Assembly (NCBI GenBank): GCA_008694505.1
Contig: VZDJ01000033.1
Location: 5,013,091-5,077,090, forward strand
DNA from: Cyanoderma ruficeps
Taxonomy: Eukaryota > Chordata > Aves > Passeriformes > Timaliidae
Direction: 5' to 3'
Length of the DNA: 64,000 bases
Made by a program: the position numbers and the translations under genes. Below are positions 1 to 13,130 of this stretch, in pieces (position 1 is the stretch's first letter; each line of letters starts with the position of its first letter). The notes under the pieces were generated by a model. It was given only the letters and a program-made list of their open reading frames with translations. It had not been told where the DNA came from and searched no databases.

Positions 1-270
1 CCCTCTGCCTCCTCCCCAGCGTCCCCCATTCCCTGAGGGCCTCCCCTGCAGTAGCAATGTCTGTTCCATCAGCACCTGCCAAAGGTTTGGGCACTGCACG
101 TGTGACCAGGTGCTGGTGTGACACACTGGTTGCTGAGCTCTGTGCATGCACAGCCTTGGTGACATCTTCCTGGGTGTGATTCGAGTTATAAATGACAGGA
201 GTTAAGGACAGGGACCAGGATGAAAAACCAGAGATGGCGTGTGGAGGGTGGCCCTCCAAAACCAGGATGC

Positions 271-486
271 TCACAGAATCCCAGAATGGTTTGAGTTGGA
301 AGGACCTCAAAGCCCATCCAGCTGCAGCCCCCGCCATGGGTAGGGACATGTTCCACTAGCCCAGGTTGCTCCAAGCCCCATCCAACCTGGCCTTGGACAT
401 TTCCAGGGATCCAGGGACAGCCGCAGATGCTCTGGGCAACTTGTGCCAGGGCCTCACCACCCTCATGACGAGGTATTCCTTCCTAG
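271..486 (-). mobile_element. CR1 LINE 3' fragment
   Basis: The sequence begins with the reversed CR1 tail (CAGAATCCCAGAATGG, GAGTTGGAAGGACC) and continues through the usual 3' end to CTCACCACCCTCATGACG. Confidence 0.85.
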
Positions 487-2809
487 AAACTTACCAGCTT
501 CTCTTGACACTTTGCCATCAATTGAGTTATAAAACTCTCTTGAGGAACTCTCTTGTTCCCGGATTGTGAGAAGCATTTGAGCCTCTCTCTGTGTGCTCCC
601 TAATGTGTTCTATTTGTGTTGTGTTTTAATCACCTGGGTACTTTTTGAACCCTGCTTCCAGGGAGCTGATGCTGTCACTGTACCTTTGTCAGGTCTATTC
701 CCAGCTGGATTTCCCTCTGGCACTGGTGTTAGCACCCCGCCCTTTCCTTTGCAGTGACAGTGACACTGTGATCCTGGAGGGGTTAATCCCAGCTGACAAC
801 TGGACCATTTCCATGAGCCCCAGAGTGAATTAATGCCAGGTGTGGGGGAAGGGTGGACATCATGGCTTTGCTTCTGGACACGGAGATCTTTCGAGTATGA
901 AACCCAATGTTTGGGGCCACTGAGGCAGAGTGACAACAACTGCACTGCCAGTTCCTCCTTTGTGACACAATCATCCCCCTTTCAAGGTGTACAGATGTCC
1001 TCTAGAATGAAGATCCAGTGGCAAATAGCCCATGAACAGTTTTTCTGCTCTTGGCACTACCACCTTCCTCAGAAGAGACTTGGATTCACAGTTCTTGTGT
1101 GGTTTGTGGGAAGAGGGAGAAATGGAGCTGGGAAAGCAGCTGATGTCAAGAAATGAGCTAATGAAGGGAGATCACAAAGTGTGCAACCCCAGACGCTTCT
1201 ATCTTTCTCTCCAGTTACCTTGGTAACTGGGTAGTGATATGATGTTGCTTGGTTTTGTATCCTGCAAGTAAAAGAAGCTCAAAGTACCCACCACTGGCAA
1301 AAATATTGGGAAGATATCACATTCATCTACAAAACAACAATTAAGTTGTGGCCTTGCTAGATGCTGTATCGAAGGGGGAATGTATCTCCCCCAAAGCCTG
1401 GATGAAATGACTTCTATTTTCCTATGAGCCAGCAATTTAGTGCAGCTTTTGATGGGATTTCTCAGGGCCAAATCAAAGGGATCACCCCAGGACGGCTCTT
1501 TTCAGGGACACGGCTCACTGAGGCTCTACATCCTTTCCTCTGTGGGCCTTTCTGCTGATGATAATGTTGTTTAAAGGCAGATATGGACTCCTGGTGAACA
1601 GAGATGGGCATAGACTACGTGTGATGGACTTTCTTAAAGGGGATGTGGAAAATCCAGCAGCTCCCAGGGGTGTGGAGACACCCCTGACATGAGGAATGAC
1701 ATTTGGTGTCAACAGCGGGCCTGGGCAGGGCTGCATCCAGTGACCTCTGTGGGCCAGGGCTGGACTCACTGGAGCTGCCAGGAGCTCATTCTTTCCCCCA
1801 GTTCTCAGATACTGGGCATTTATTCTCTCTAAGGGGTTCAGCAGTGCTGCCACATCCCAGTAACTTTCCCCAGCACTCCTCTAGCTCTGCTCAGCCCCAC
1901 TGGGTGGGATGGTTTGGAGTGGTCAGAATGGAAATGGACTTTTTTCCAGCCACTCTACCTGACCAACCAGCATCTCTTGCTGCTGTATTTCCCTTTTCCA
2001 GCCTCATTTGTGGTCCCCAGCCCTGAGGTCTGGGGCAATGGTGGCACCCAGGTGCCTCCAGGGCATGATACTGCCACAGTCTGGAGAAATCCATGGTCTG
2101 CTTCCCACTGCTTTGGCCTTCCTGGTCCAAGCATTGCAGTGAATTGTTGAAATGAAATTCTCCCTATAAGTCAAGGACTCGAACAGGAAAAGGAGGTGAG
2201 AAAAACAGTTCAAAGGGGAAAGATTCACACCGGAGGGGAGGAAGCAGCACTCTTCTGCTGAGGGGGAAAAATGCCCAAATAACTTATTTAATTCTGAATC
2301 TCATCTCCTTCCCAGCCTCTGCACCTGCAGGCATTGAAATGGGAAGGGAAAAGTCAGGCTGGGAATCTTGTGAGCTCTGGATGTAAAGTGTGGATAGCCA
2401 GAATTTTACAGGTAAACCCAGAGCCTCTGGGGTAAAAGGGAATGGTATCTTTGCATCATTCTCTTTTGCCATTCCCATGCTTCCTGTGCAGTTCTGCAAA
2501 TCCCTGGGAGTGGGACCTGGAGACTTGGATAGCCAGAGCCAGAAGGAAGTGGTCAGTTTTGAGAGAGGATGTCATGGAGAAGGGCAGGACTGGATTCAGG
2601 GAAATGTCTCCTTCTGCATCCAGGTGGAACACCAGAGGCCCTAGTGGGGCAGGTGGAGGTCTGTAAATAAAAATTCCAAATCTGGCTTCAGGAAAAGCAC
2701 ATGGCTTGCTTTTGGCAATGCTGCAAAGAAGTTAAATTTGATTCAAAAATCAAATGAACCACATTTCTGGCTGGATACTAGTTTAGAGACTGACCATGGC
2801 TTTAAAGAG

Positions 2810-3052
2810 GCAGAGGATAGGGTGAGATTTGACATTAGGAAATCCTTCCCTGTGAGGGTGGGCAGGCCCTGGCACAGTTGTCCTGTGCAGCTGTGGCTGC
2901 CCCTGGATCCCTGGAAGTGTCCAAGGCCAGGTTGGATGGGGATTGGAGCAGCCTGGGATAGTGGAAGGTGTTCCTGCCCGTGGCAGGGAGTGGATCTGGA
3001 TGGGCTTTAAGTTGGTCCTTCCCAACCCAACCATTCCATGATTCCATGATCA
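2810..3052 (+). mobile_element. CR1 LINE 3' fragment
   Basis: It carries CCTTCCCTGTGAGGGTGGG, the GTGGCTGCCCCTGGATCC block and ends in repeats of ATTCCATG, the CR1 terminal microsatellite. Confidence 0.88.
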
Positions 3053-6000
3053 TGGGATATCTGTGCATAATTTAAATGTTATTTCTTTTTCCAAACACTT
3101 CAAGGTCTCCAAAACATAGGAACAAATAATAATAATAATAAAGCAGAACAGGTGTAGTGCTATGGCTACCAACCTCATTTGCCTGCGTAAATCCCTAATA
3201 TTTGCCTTTTAAAGGCAAAACTGAGTTGCTGTTGCAGAGGGAACAGGCAGAGAGACAGGGCAGAGGCGGCGGCAGCGGTTTGAAGCCTGTGAAATCCCTG
3301 CACTCCTCACACAGCCCCAGCCACTCCTGCGCGGTGAAGCACACGGAAAATTCAGACCAGACATGGATGGAGTGGCCCAGAGCTGCTCCCGGCCACGGCG
3401 GGAGGGGGTTTTCCCTTCCCGGAGCCCGGCCGTGTGTTCAGGGTGCCCAGGCCACGGCCACTGGCGACAGCTCAGCCTGACGAGTCAATAAAAAGGAGGG
3501 AAGAGGGAGAAGAGCAACAACGCCCCTGAAATGGGCCGGAAAGGCCGGAAAGGCTAAGGATGTAAAGCTTGGCTAAGCAGAGTTTGTGAGGAGGGAGCAG
3601 CGATGAGGAGGAGGAGGAAGGTGGGCTAACAGCCTTCTCAAAAAATACATTTATTTTGTAATCAGCGTGGGGCGGTTGTGCAGTGTCTCAGAAGAAGCAG
3701 CAGAGTTCTCCCAGCAATTAACCCCGGCCCTGGCCGTGCCCTCAGGGCTGCCCGGCTGTGTGGGCACCGCCGGCCCTTATCTCTGTGCCATCTTCTCCCG
3801 ACGCCGGAGCCGGGCCCTGCCTGGAAAACCGCAGAAATTTCCTCCAGACAATAAAAGGATTCAATTCGCTGCCCGTAACAGAGGAAGCCCGTCAAGCAGG
3901 GTGAGGATCGAGGCCGAGCATTCAGGCCGGTGCTGCATCGCTGGGTTCCTGCTGCCATCCTGTGGCCAGATGATTTTCCTGAGAGATTTTTGGATTGAGG
4001 AAGGTGGGAAGAGATGGCAGAACCATGGGATGTCCTGAGTGGGACGGCACCACAAGGGCCACATGTCCCTCTTGTCCCCCTGGCCTGCCCTGAGGGCTGG
4101 GGCTGCGGCCACCTGCGCTCAAGCACTTGCTGCTTTTACCCTGCCAGACCGATGGTTTTGTAAAAAATCTTTTGTTGTGGAAGTTTCCCCTGAGTTTGGG
4201 TCTGCAGGGTTAATCTGTGCTCTCTTCTGCATTTTTTTTCCCCCACCCTGGCTTGGTGTGTTCCCATCACTCCCGCAAATCATGAAACCTCCATGGATTG
4301 TGCAATTCCCAACGAACCAAAATAATTTTGAATCTTTGAGTATTCAGCTCACAGCCCAGAGATCTCTTTTATTTGGATTGATTTAAAGCCAACGCCTGGC
4401 AGACATCTCCTGCAGGGTCAGTGACAAAGTGAGAGGCTCTGGTCACAGCCCATCCTTAGGGTCTCCAGGATCTCCTCCTTCAGCCTGGCCTCGGGGGGAA
4501 ATTAATCCCCCAAATATTTATGCATTACTTTGCAAACACAGAACCCTGGAAACATTCTGGATATGGCCAGTGACAATATTTACAGGGCTTTTTTTTGTCA
4601 AAGTGATCCCTGCAGGGGAAACTTTGTCATGACTTTGGATGTGAAGATTTTTAGCAGTTCCACCACTTGAAAAAATAATGCAGAAGAAAAAGGAGGAAAA
4701 TAGGGAGAAAATAATAGGAAAAACCAGGGGGGATTCTGGAGTTTTACCCTGGTTTGCCCAGTGAAGAGAAGGAGATGGGAAAAGGTACCCAGGAGGAGAA
4801 CAGGCTGCACAAATCTTGAAATTCCCACCTGAGGAGGAAAGTCTGTTGAATACAAATGAAATAATCTGACATTCCAGTGTTGTTTTTTTGTTGGTTTTTT
4901 TTCCCTGGAATATCAAACCCTGTGTGCATTAAACACCCCAAGGCTCTGAAATGGGGGTTCAGGCAGCCTTGCAATAAAGGGATTGCACAGACACATCTCC
5001 CCTCTGGAATTATATGCCAGCCCCGCTTTGGTTGACCTTCCAGAAAATTTTACCTAAAAATTTGAGTTGAGGAATTTTTTAAACAGAAAATTGAACATTT
5101 TATTTAAAAAAAATAAGGATACCTGCTTTTCTTGAAGGACCAACAGTCAGCAGCAAAGGATACAGACGTGACAAAAACAAGGGGAAAATGGATTTTTCTA
5201 CAGTGAAACTACACTTCCTTTTGTGTATTTCTTTTCTACCTACACAGAACATCAATGGATGCTTTTAGTTTTTAAAAAAAATCATTACTAATGATTTTAA
5301 AATGCAAATATGCAATGCCAAGGATCTGCAGGCACTGCCCCTAATGGGCTGGGGACTTCTTTTCTTTCTGGGCGAGGACTTTTCCTTCTCTTGCAGCACA
5401 AGCATGACCATGGCCTGTGGGGAAAGCTGACCTAGAGAGGGAAAATAAATCCTGACTCAGTCAGGGGATGGTGGAAGAGCTGATTGCTGGCCCCTTGCCC
5501 CCAGTGGACTTTGCTGGAGCCTTGCAGGGCCATCCACCTTCATTCTTCACAATGCTGTATCTTCCCTCTTTTATTCATCCTAAAACCAGAGTCATGGAAA
5601 CTCCTCCTTGTTTGTTTTTCCCTCTATGCAGAGCCCTGTAAAACTGACTGAAAGGCACCTTGAGAAGTCTTCAGTCTGGGCCACACAGGTTTGCTTGGGA
5701 GTAAGAAGGAAACACAGGAAAATAATAATAAGAGGATGATTTAGAGGAGTGCCCACGCTCTTTGTGCCCCCAGTGCAGGGCAGCCTTGCCAGGGTAAATT
5801 TTGTCTTTCCAAAGCAACTGGAGACACACAATTGTTCACTTCAATGCCAGGCTTTAGGTCCTGGGAAAGCTGAGGGCTGTATTATGTGCAAGCACAATTC
5901 CTGAATTTCCAGGGGGAATCTGTTGGTATGAAAGCAATGAGAAGGAAACAAAGGCTTGGAGAGGAAAAGCTGGGAATGCTGTTTGTGACAGATGTGCCTG

Positions 6001-7297
6001 AGCCTTTTGATTCTGGCCACAAAGCCTGACACAGGAATTTGCCATCTGTTTGGGCTTTGGATGGTAAAAATCACTCTCCTCCCTCCCCCTGCAATGATCT
6101 GCTGCTGCTGGAGCAGGTTTAATGTGGATTTCTGTGTGTAAGAATGATGGGATTGGCATGTGATGGCATTCCAGTAGGTCACCTCATGGCTGTGGCATTC
6201 CAGGGGTGGGATGGAGGTGCAGGGGTCATTCCTGCCCCTCTGGGGAGCTCTTGGCTGAGCAGGAACTCTGACCCATGCTGGGATCTTGCAGACAGGTGAG
6301 AGGAGCTGGGATGTCACTGTGTTCACTCTGGTTTCCCTCTGGGAATCACCTCCCAGGGAATCTCTTCTGACTTCTTGCTTTGGTGGGAATCCATGCTGCA
6401 AAGGGAGATTTGGGAATAGGGAAGGTTTTCCAAGAAGGCTGAAGATTAGGATTTGGTGCTGGGATGGCTCAAGTGGATTTAAGCTCAGAGATGGCTGGTG
6501 GGGGTCAGATGGAGGTTTTTTGGTGGTGGCCAAGAGGTTGAAAGAGGCTGTGTTTTTGGGAAATCCTGGAGAAGCAGAGCACCAGGACATGTGGATGAGC
6601 ATGACACAGAATTGTGTCTCCTGTGAGCAGCAAGGAAACCATTTTGTATCCTGGAAACCACCGAATGGCAACCTCATCCCTGTGGTAAGCTGACCTCAGC
6701 TCAGTCTTAGCTCTGTTCCTGCCTTGGATGTGGCAACCAGAACGCTGCAGCTCTGGACTCCCTGCAGCCTCTGTGCTTCCAGAGCTTTCCAACATCAACT
6801 TCCAAAACCTGGAATTGAAAAACCCTTTGTGATTTCTTCAATGCATAGAAGCTGAAAAAATCAGTTCTCTGTCACCCAAAACTGTGTTGATCTGATTTGT
6901 CAGGTGACCATCAAATTTACATACTTTAATTTGTATAATATGTATTATATAAATATTATATTTATAATATGTTTATTTAGTGTCTACCTCTCACAAGCAG
7001 AAAACTCTTCCATGGCTTGTTCCCAGTATGAAAATTAATGAAGATGGCAGTATTCAGTACATCAGAAGACCTTGGGATGTTTGAGGTGCAGCATGACACC
7101 ACCTCTGAAATCCTTCTGTGTGTAAAATGGGACTTTTCCAGGCAAGTCCTCCTTCACTGAAGTCGCTGAAGCCTGAGTGTCTCACAACAAGATTCTTTAG
7201 TTTCACTTGACTTTTAACCTCAGCCTCTGCTTTTCTTGGCTTTTGAGTGATTAAATATTCACCCTCTGTGGTTTATCAGCAGCGTTTGTAGCAAGGG

Positions 7298-7298
<1 letters not shown>

Positions 7299-7329
<31 letters not shown>

Positions 7330-7342
7330 NAATAAACAACCA
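7299..7342 (+). repeat. (AAT)n microsatellite with one unknown base
   Basis: About a dozen AAT repeats, interrupted by a single N at 7,330. Confidence 0.95.
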
Positions 7343-7412
7343 TTGTAGGCTGGATGGGGTTGAAATTGTGTAACAAATACAAGACTAGTGAATATGATCT
7401 GTGGAGTGACAT

Positions 7413-7552
7413 TATAGAATCATCAAATGGTTTGAGATAGAAGGGACCTTAAACAGCCTCTTGTTCTTCAGCACCTGCACTGGACACCTTGCACTAGACC
7501 AGGTGGCACCAAGCCCCATCCAGTCCTGCCTGGAACACTTGCAGGGATGAAG
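7413..7552 (-). mobile_element. CR1 LINE 3' fragment
   Basis: Reversed CR1 tail starting TAGAATCATCAAATGGTTTG and running to the GGAACACTTGCAGGGATG block. Confidence 0.8.
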
Positions 7553-8130
7553 GGATAACTCCTGTGTCACCCAGAAGGACGACAACAAAAGTGGTATTTG
7601 TGTACAAATGCGGGAGGGGAAATGACATAAAGTGATCAATAAATTCTTTCAGGTGGGAAACGCCTGCCCATCCAAAGCCAGGAAAGAAAGGAAACGAGGC
7701 TGGCTGGCAGCAACAGCATCCATTTCTGGACAAGGAGGTTCTGGAAAGGCTCTGTGTGGCTGTAGGAGCTCGTCCATGGGACAATCCCCCTGTGCTCCGT
7801 TGAGGATACTGGCACCGTTTGGATCACACCACTCCTGTTGTCACTCAAAGCCCTGAAAGTAAAGCTGAATACACACAAGAGTTTGGGCAATACTTACATC
7901 CTTGGAAGGTGCTGTTCCAGGAGATCTGCTGCTCAGGAATTGTTTAATTGCAGTTAATTGCACACGTGTTTACCTTGTAGTGGTGTCAGTGACACAAGGT
8001 CCTGGATCTGCAGCCTGGTCCTTGCTCTTTCTAGCCAGGCTTTAGGCTTTGCTCATTGATGTCTTTCTCTGCATTGTCTCCCTCCAGTGACTTGATTTAT
8101 TCCCAAATCTCCTGTTCCCTAACACCAACA

Positions 8131-8304
8131 CACCTTGGAACAGGCTGTGCAGAGAAGCTGTGGCTGCCTCATCCCTGGAAGTGTCCAAGTCCAGGTTGGA
8201 GGGGCTTGGATCCACCTGGGATAGTGGAAGGTGCCCATGGGCATGGCAGGAGGTGGAACTGGATGGGCTTCTTCCAACCCAAACCAATCTGTGATTCCAT
8301 GATC
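8131..8304 (+). mobile_element. CR1 LINE 3' fragment
   Basis: Contains AGAGAAGCTGTGGCTGCC and ends CTGTGATTCCATGATCC, as CR1 3' ends do. Confidence 0.85.
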
Positions 8305-9633
8305 CAGAGAAGACACACTGGCCAAAGCCCTCGGTCTGTACCTGTGTCCAAGTGCCCGTCCTGGGTACTGCAGCCCCTGGAACCCCCTGTTGAATACACC
8401 TGAGCTGGGCACTCTTCAGTAGGGGACAGTTTTAAGTCTCTGGTAGAAACACAAAAAGCTGCAGAGTTGAGCTGAGGTTGGAGAGAAAAAGGGCTTTCCC
8501 TAAATCTTCCAACAATACCTCTGGTGTGGCTGCTCCTTAACACAAACCAGGGAAGCAACCAGTGATTCATGATTCTGCTGAGCTCTTTGTGCTGGACAAA
8601 AGTTCCTCCTGCCCACACATTTCCCCCAGCTCCTTCCTCCTGGGGATAGGCAGGGGAGAAGCAGTTGGGAGATTGTGTGAAGTTCACCCTTCCTGAGAAG
8701 CTGCTCGTGCTTGGACTTGTCCAAAGAGCTGTTGTGGTGGGGCCCATGAGCTCGTGCAGGGAAAGTGCTGCTCGTAGCTCCTGGAAGACCCTGAGAGGAG
8801 GAAGCTGTGGGTGTTGTTGTGATGTGCTGGGACAAGCAGGGTGACCCTGCTGCCTGCACGCTCCTGTCTGACCCTACCCCTCTGAGTCACCCCCTCCACC
8901 CAGCCCTCCCTGCAGGATTGCAAAACGTCCTCTCTAAATTTCCTGGTGTGCCCAGCATTTCTGGGACAAAGCTGGCTGTACCATTCTGTGTTGGAGGTCA
9001 CATCGTGTTGGAAGGAGTGACTTTTCGGGGTGGTCTGGCTCTTCTATGGCAGCTGCCTTTCTCACCTCATGACTGATGCTTGTCAAATTTGGTGACAGAA
9101 GCTTTGGCCAAGTAACACTATTAGAGCTCTTCAACCTCATCTAGGTAATGAAAATAATAAATAATTTTTGGGGGCCATGTTGCTAAAAAAAAAAANTTTC
9201 TCTCCTCAGATGTTTAAAACCAGGCTTGGCAGAAACTTCTCCTGAGCTCATCTGCTGCCACGCTCCTCCTACTTCTGTGTTTCCCAGTGGTTTTGCTCTT
9301 TCCAAAAGCCCCAGACAAACTGAGAACCCTCCAGCCCCCCAAATCTTTCATGAATAATTCCTAAAGCACTGCTTAGCCCTGAGAGTGGTTAAGGCACTGT
9401 TCCAGGTGGGTTTACCTGATTTCAGAGGTGTTTGAGGCTTGTAGACCTTTCCAAGCTCGTTTTCCCTGACCTTTGGCAGGTGCTGTGCCTGCCAGTTTAT
9501 CTCCTTGGCCACACAGGAGTTCAGGAGACCGGGAAGGAGGGATGAAAACAAAGGTGTTACTATCACGTTTCTTGACTCTCAATGGCCAGAAGAGATGCAA
9601 GACTCTTTTGGCACAGTGGTACTTTTTTCCTAA

Positions 9634-9667
9634 AGAAAAAAAAAAGAAAAAAAAAAAAAAGAGGAAA
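9634..9667 (+). repeat. Poly-A tract
   Basis: A-rich run with scattered G. A second A-run with an N lies at 9,185-9,196. Confidence 0.85.
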
Positions 9668-12237
9668 AGGGACTTTAATTGAAGCCTGCAATGTTGTATA
9701 AATGGAAGATCTAAGTTTTAATTGAAAAATAATTATAACCACTTAATCATTTTAAATGAGGGCTGTAATTGCAGTCAGTTCATAATAGCCAAATACAGAC
9801 ACTTAGATTCCCGCAATAAAGCAGGGATGGTACAGCTTGATTTGCTAATAGCTCTTCCACTTCTCTCCTCTTTTGTCTCAAAGATTAATTCAGGCAAGGG
9901 CTATTAGTGCCGTTAATTGGTTCTGCAATTTAGACCTTGTGCTTGTGAATGAGTGACTGATGCAGACCCATCAGCCAATAATGTGAACACTTTGTCAATG
10001 TGTTCCTCATTGTCCGGCTCCACACAACTCCCCCGGCAGCTCCTCCGCCACCCAACCCCGGCTCCCCGGGGGGATCAGGAGGAGCTGGGCTCCTCCGGGG
10101 TGAGGGATTCACTTAGCTTTAGATAGGTCACCCAGATGCCTTTGAAAGCACGGCCGGCTTATGAATAAAATAATTAGGCAGTCCAGGCGTCCTCCTTGGC
10201 AGGGACAAATCCCATATTCAAGAGGAATCTTCTCCGCTGTGCTGGGAGCAGGAGGTTCAGCGGGGTTGTGGAGGTGGTGAGGAGACGTGTCAGGGGGAGA
10301 GTGGAACCTGCAGGCGGGAAGGGGCTGAGGACTCCAAGCAGCACCCGGGAGGAGTCCCCTTCCCACGGCCAGCAGCAAGGCTAAAGTGAGGCTAGATCAC
10401 TTAAATCCCAGAGAACAGCACAAGCTCTGCTTTTTAACAGGTGTAATTTCCCACCTAAGCATTCACAGCATCGGGGATGGGCAGCGGGCACAGCTGGAAG
10501 GGACTTGAAGCAGCTTTCAGTGTCATTCCTTAGAAAAACACCCAGGGAAGCTTTGTCCTTGCTGTGTCCCTGTGGTGTGAGATAACTGAGATGAGTTACA
10601 CAGGTCACACCAAGTTTAGGTGGTTGAAGGAGTGCAGTCCTTGGCTATTTTCACCCTGAGATCCTCCCAGAGGAGAAAACTGTCCTTTCTGAGGTTAAGG
10701 TTAGGAAATTTTTGGTTGGGAACGCTGCTGCTCACACACCAAGATCCTCCTCTTCTGGCTGCTGTACATTGGCACATTTTGAAATAAATGGGTGATAATT
10801 TGGACAAAATCTGTCCCTTTGCAGGTATCTTGCACTCCCTATGCAGAGATCGACATGTACCAAGGGGAGACGCTTTTTCCAGACCTTCCCAGTGAATTTA
10901 TCCTTTGAGTTAACGTATTGAACACAATCGTTGGCTGCCATGAGTCTTTTCCGTCTCCAGGGGATCCCGGTGGTGACAAACACAGGGAGTGTGTTTGTGC
11001 TCTGGACTCAGGCTCTATATTTAGCGACGTGATACTGGGAAAGCTTTCCGTGATTAATTTCTGTTGACCGATACTGAAAGTAATTAGCAGCCCCAACATG
11101 AAGCGGGCGAGGTGTGGCACCAGGTCTGGGTGTCACTGGGCCCCAAAAATGACTGGGAGAGAGAGGTGGTTGTGAAAGCACATGAATCACCAGTCCTGTT
11201 CTTTTGGGGGAAAAAGGGAAAATGGGAAATTTTTTAATTCCCCATTTTAGCTCCATTTAAACCTGAGGACTGCTTGGAGTCGTCTTTTCCTGGGTAGGTG
11301 TTTAATTTTGGGCATTAATTTCATGAATGATGTGTAACAAACATTGGTATTAGACACAACATTTTTGGAATTGATAATTGAGGCTCTGGAATCTTAAGTG
11401 AGAGTGACATTTCCTTCGGAGCTGCATGAGTGGATCTGCTGTGCTTTGAACACAGGAACAGACTGCATGACTTCCCACGGTCCGTGCTTGGTTCTCTCAA
11501 AAAGGTGCAGGGCCAAAATAATCTCTGGGAGATTTTGCTCCCACAACAGGTTGGATCTTCCTGAGAAGCAGCTTTACCAGGGGAGACTCCAAACTCCTTG
11601 AGCAAGCATAAATTCAGCCAGGTGACAGAGATCCACTCCATGCTTCGTCCCAACCTTCCAATTCCACCACCTAAATGTCACCCCCCTGAGCTCCACTTCT
11701 CCCGAAGGTCCCTCCATGACCCCTTTGTTTATCTAGCACTGCTGAAACAGGGCTCCTCATCTCCTCTTCTCCTGCACATTCCCTCTTCCTCTCCAACCAC
11801 AAACAGGTTGGCACCTGTGGAAAACTGGGCTAGGAAGAAAGTAGTGAGGGATGGAGCAGAACGGGCAAACCAGGATTACCCCACAAAGGCATTTTCTGCA
11901 ATAAGGCCAGGTCTTTTAGGGTGCTCTGATCTTACAGCAGGTCTGCCCTGCCATCTTCCTTTGTCCATGGAAGCAGTCCAAATTCCTATTTGGATGAGGG
12001 GTATAAAACAATAATAAGTGAGGATATGCAGTTTTGTCTCTGTTTTCCCCTTGGTCCTCGCACAACAAACTGCAGGTTCACACCTTTCACTCTTCAGCAA
12101 GTGCTGCCTTTCACCTGGGCTCCCAGCCCAATGTTCCCGAGGTCTGCCCAAACACCCCTTGCTACAAGATTCCCTTTTTTATATATTAACCTTGGCTTAC
12201 ATGTTTTGGTTGAGCCAGATGGAGCCATGCTAGTAAA

Positions 12238-12462
12238 TCATGGAATCATTTAGGTTGGAAAAGTGCTCTAAGGTCATCAAGTCCAACTGTTCCCTCAGCA
12301 CTCTCAGGTCAGTCATGTCCCCAAGTGCCACATGCTCACTCACATCTGTGAAATCCTACCAGGGATGGCGACTCGGCGCCTCCCTGGGCAGCCTGCTCCA
12401 ACGCTGGACAACCCATTCCATGAAGGAATTTCTCCTAATATCCAATCTGAACCTCTCCACTT
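12238..12462 (-). mobile_element. CR1 LINE 3' fragment upstream of the stomach-type promoter
   Basis: Reversed CR1 end: TCATGGAATCATTTAGGTTG, followed by AAGGTCATCAAGTCCAAC and a block ending CTAATATCCAATCTGAACC. It ends about 390 bases before the CLDN18 ATG and about 230 bases before the GATA pair. Confidence 0.85.
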
Positions 12463-12669
12463 GGCTCAAAAGCATCCTCCTTGCCAGGAAAGGATTTAGG
12501 CTTTCCATAATTTTTTGTGTTTCATCTGATTTCTGCGTTTGGTCTCCCGCAGCGCCCCGGCGTTTCTGTGGGAGCTTTCCAGAGGAACCCGCTGGTCCTG
12601 CCTGGCCGTGCCGGCTGCACCTCTGCCTGGAGGGAGAAGGTAAACAGAGAGCGAGGTGGAACAAATGGC

Positions 12670-12853
12670 TCTTGGTACCGAGTGAGGAGATTATCTCACC
12701 GAAACAGATAAAGGCAAGGGGAGGTTGGCGTGGTGCACCCGGAGCTCTCTTGGTTGCCGGCGTGACGTCGGCAGCGCCTCCAGCTAAAAGTCCCTGGTGC
12801 CCTGGCTGCCTGCCCCAGACCCGGCTTGTGGGAGCTTGTGCACAGCTGGCACC
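12670..12853 (+). promoter_or_regulatory. CLDN18: Putative stomach-type CLDN18 promoter with GATA pair and CRE
   Basis: Two GATA motifs face each other at 12,691-12,696 (TTATCT) and 12,706-12,711 (AGATAA). A cAMP-response element, TGACGTCG, lies at 12,763-12,770, 91 bases before the ATG. A weak TATA-like CTAAAAG lies near 12,784. CREB binding to the mammalian CLDN18.2 promoter and GATA4/6 control of gastric genes are established; use of these sites here is inference. Confidence 0.55.
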
Positions 12854-13073
12854 ATGTCGGTGACAATCTGCCAGTCCATGGGCTTCGTGGTGTCGGCCCT
12901 GGGCATCGGGGGCATCATCGCCTCCACCTGCATGGACCAGTGGAGCACCCAGGACCTGTACAACAACCCGGTGACAGCTGTCTTCAACTACCAGGGCCTG
13001 TGGCGCACCTGTGTGCGGGAGAGCTCCGGCTTCACGGAATGCCGCGGCTACTTCACCATCCTGGGGCTGCCAG
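12854..13073 (+). CDS. CLDN18: CLDN18 first exon, stomach-type isoform
   Basis: This exon encodes residues 1-73 plus one base of codon 74: transmembrane segment 1 (about 7-27) and the first extracellular loop. The claudin signature is complete, with W30, GLW at 48-50, C53 and C63. The residues that separate the two mammalian isoforms match the gastric form (CLDN18.2): YNNP, FNYQ, RESS and ECRGY. The ATG is preceded by GGCACC, a good Kozak context, and aligns with the family start. The donor is CAG|GTAGGG at 13,074. A CRE and two GATA motifs lie within 165 bases upstream. A tandem array begins 57 bases after the donor. Confidence 0.95.
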
Positions 13074-13130
13074 GTAGGGCCTGACGGTGCCAGGGAAGGG
13101 ATGGGAGGGCACAGGACACAATCTCTGTGT

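Larger units (their letters stand above)
1..12237. other. 5' flank of CLDN18, no gene recognised
   Basis: Apart from the CR1 copies and simple repeats listed, I see no exon that I can support. Segments near 3,200-4,150 and 10,020-10,380 are richer in CpG. The block 9,690-10,010 has the look of a conserved non-coding element (see findings). Open frames here lack recognisable domains. Confidence 0.6.

Noticed and set aside
3200..4150. CpG-richer stretch that could be a promoter
   Set aside because: CpG content is only moderate and no exon, donor or open frame with a domain is linked to it.
5841..6677. 278-codon minus-strand open frame
   Set aside because: No recognisable domain, no coding-like residue pattern, no splice or promoter context; likely chance.
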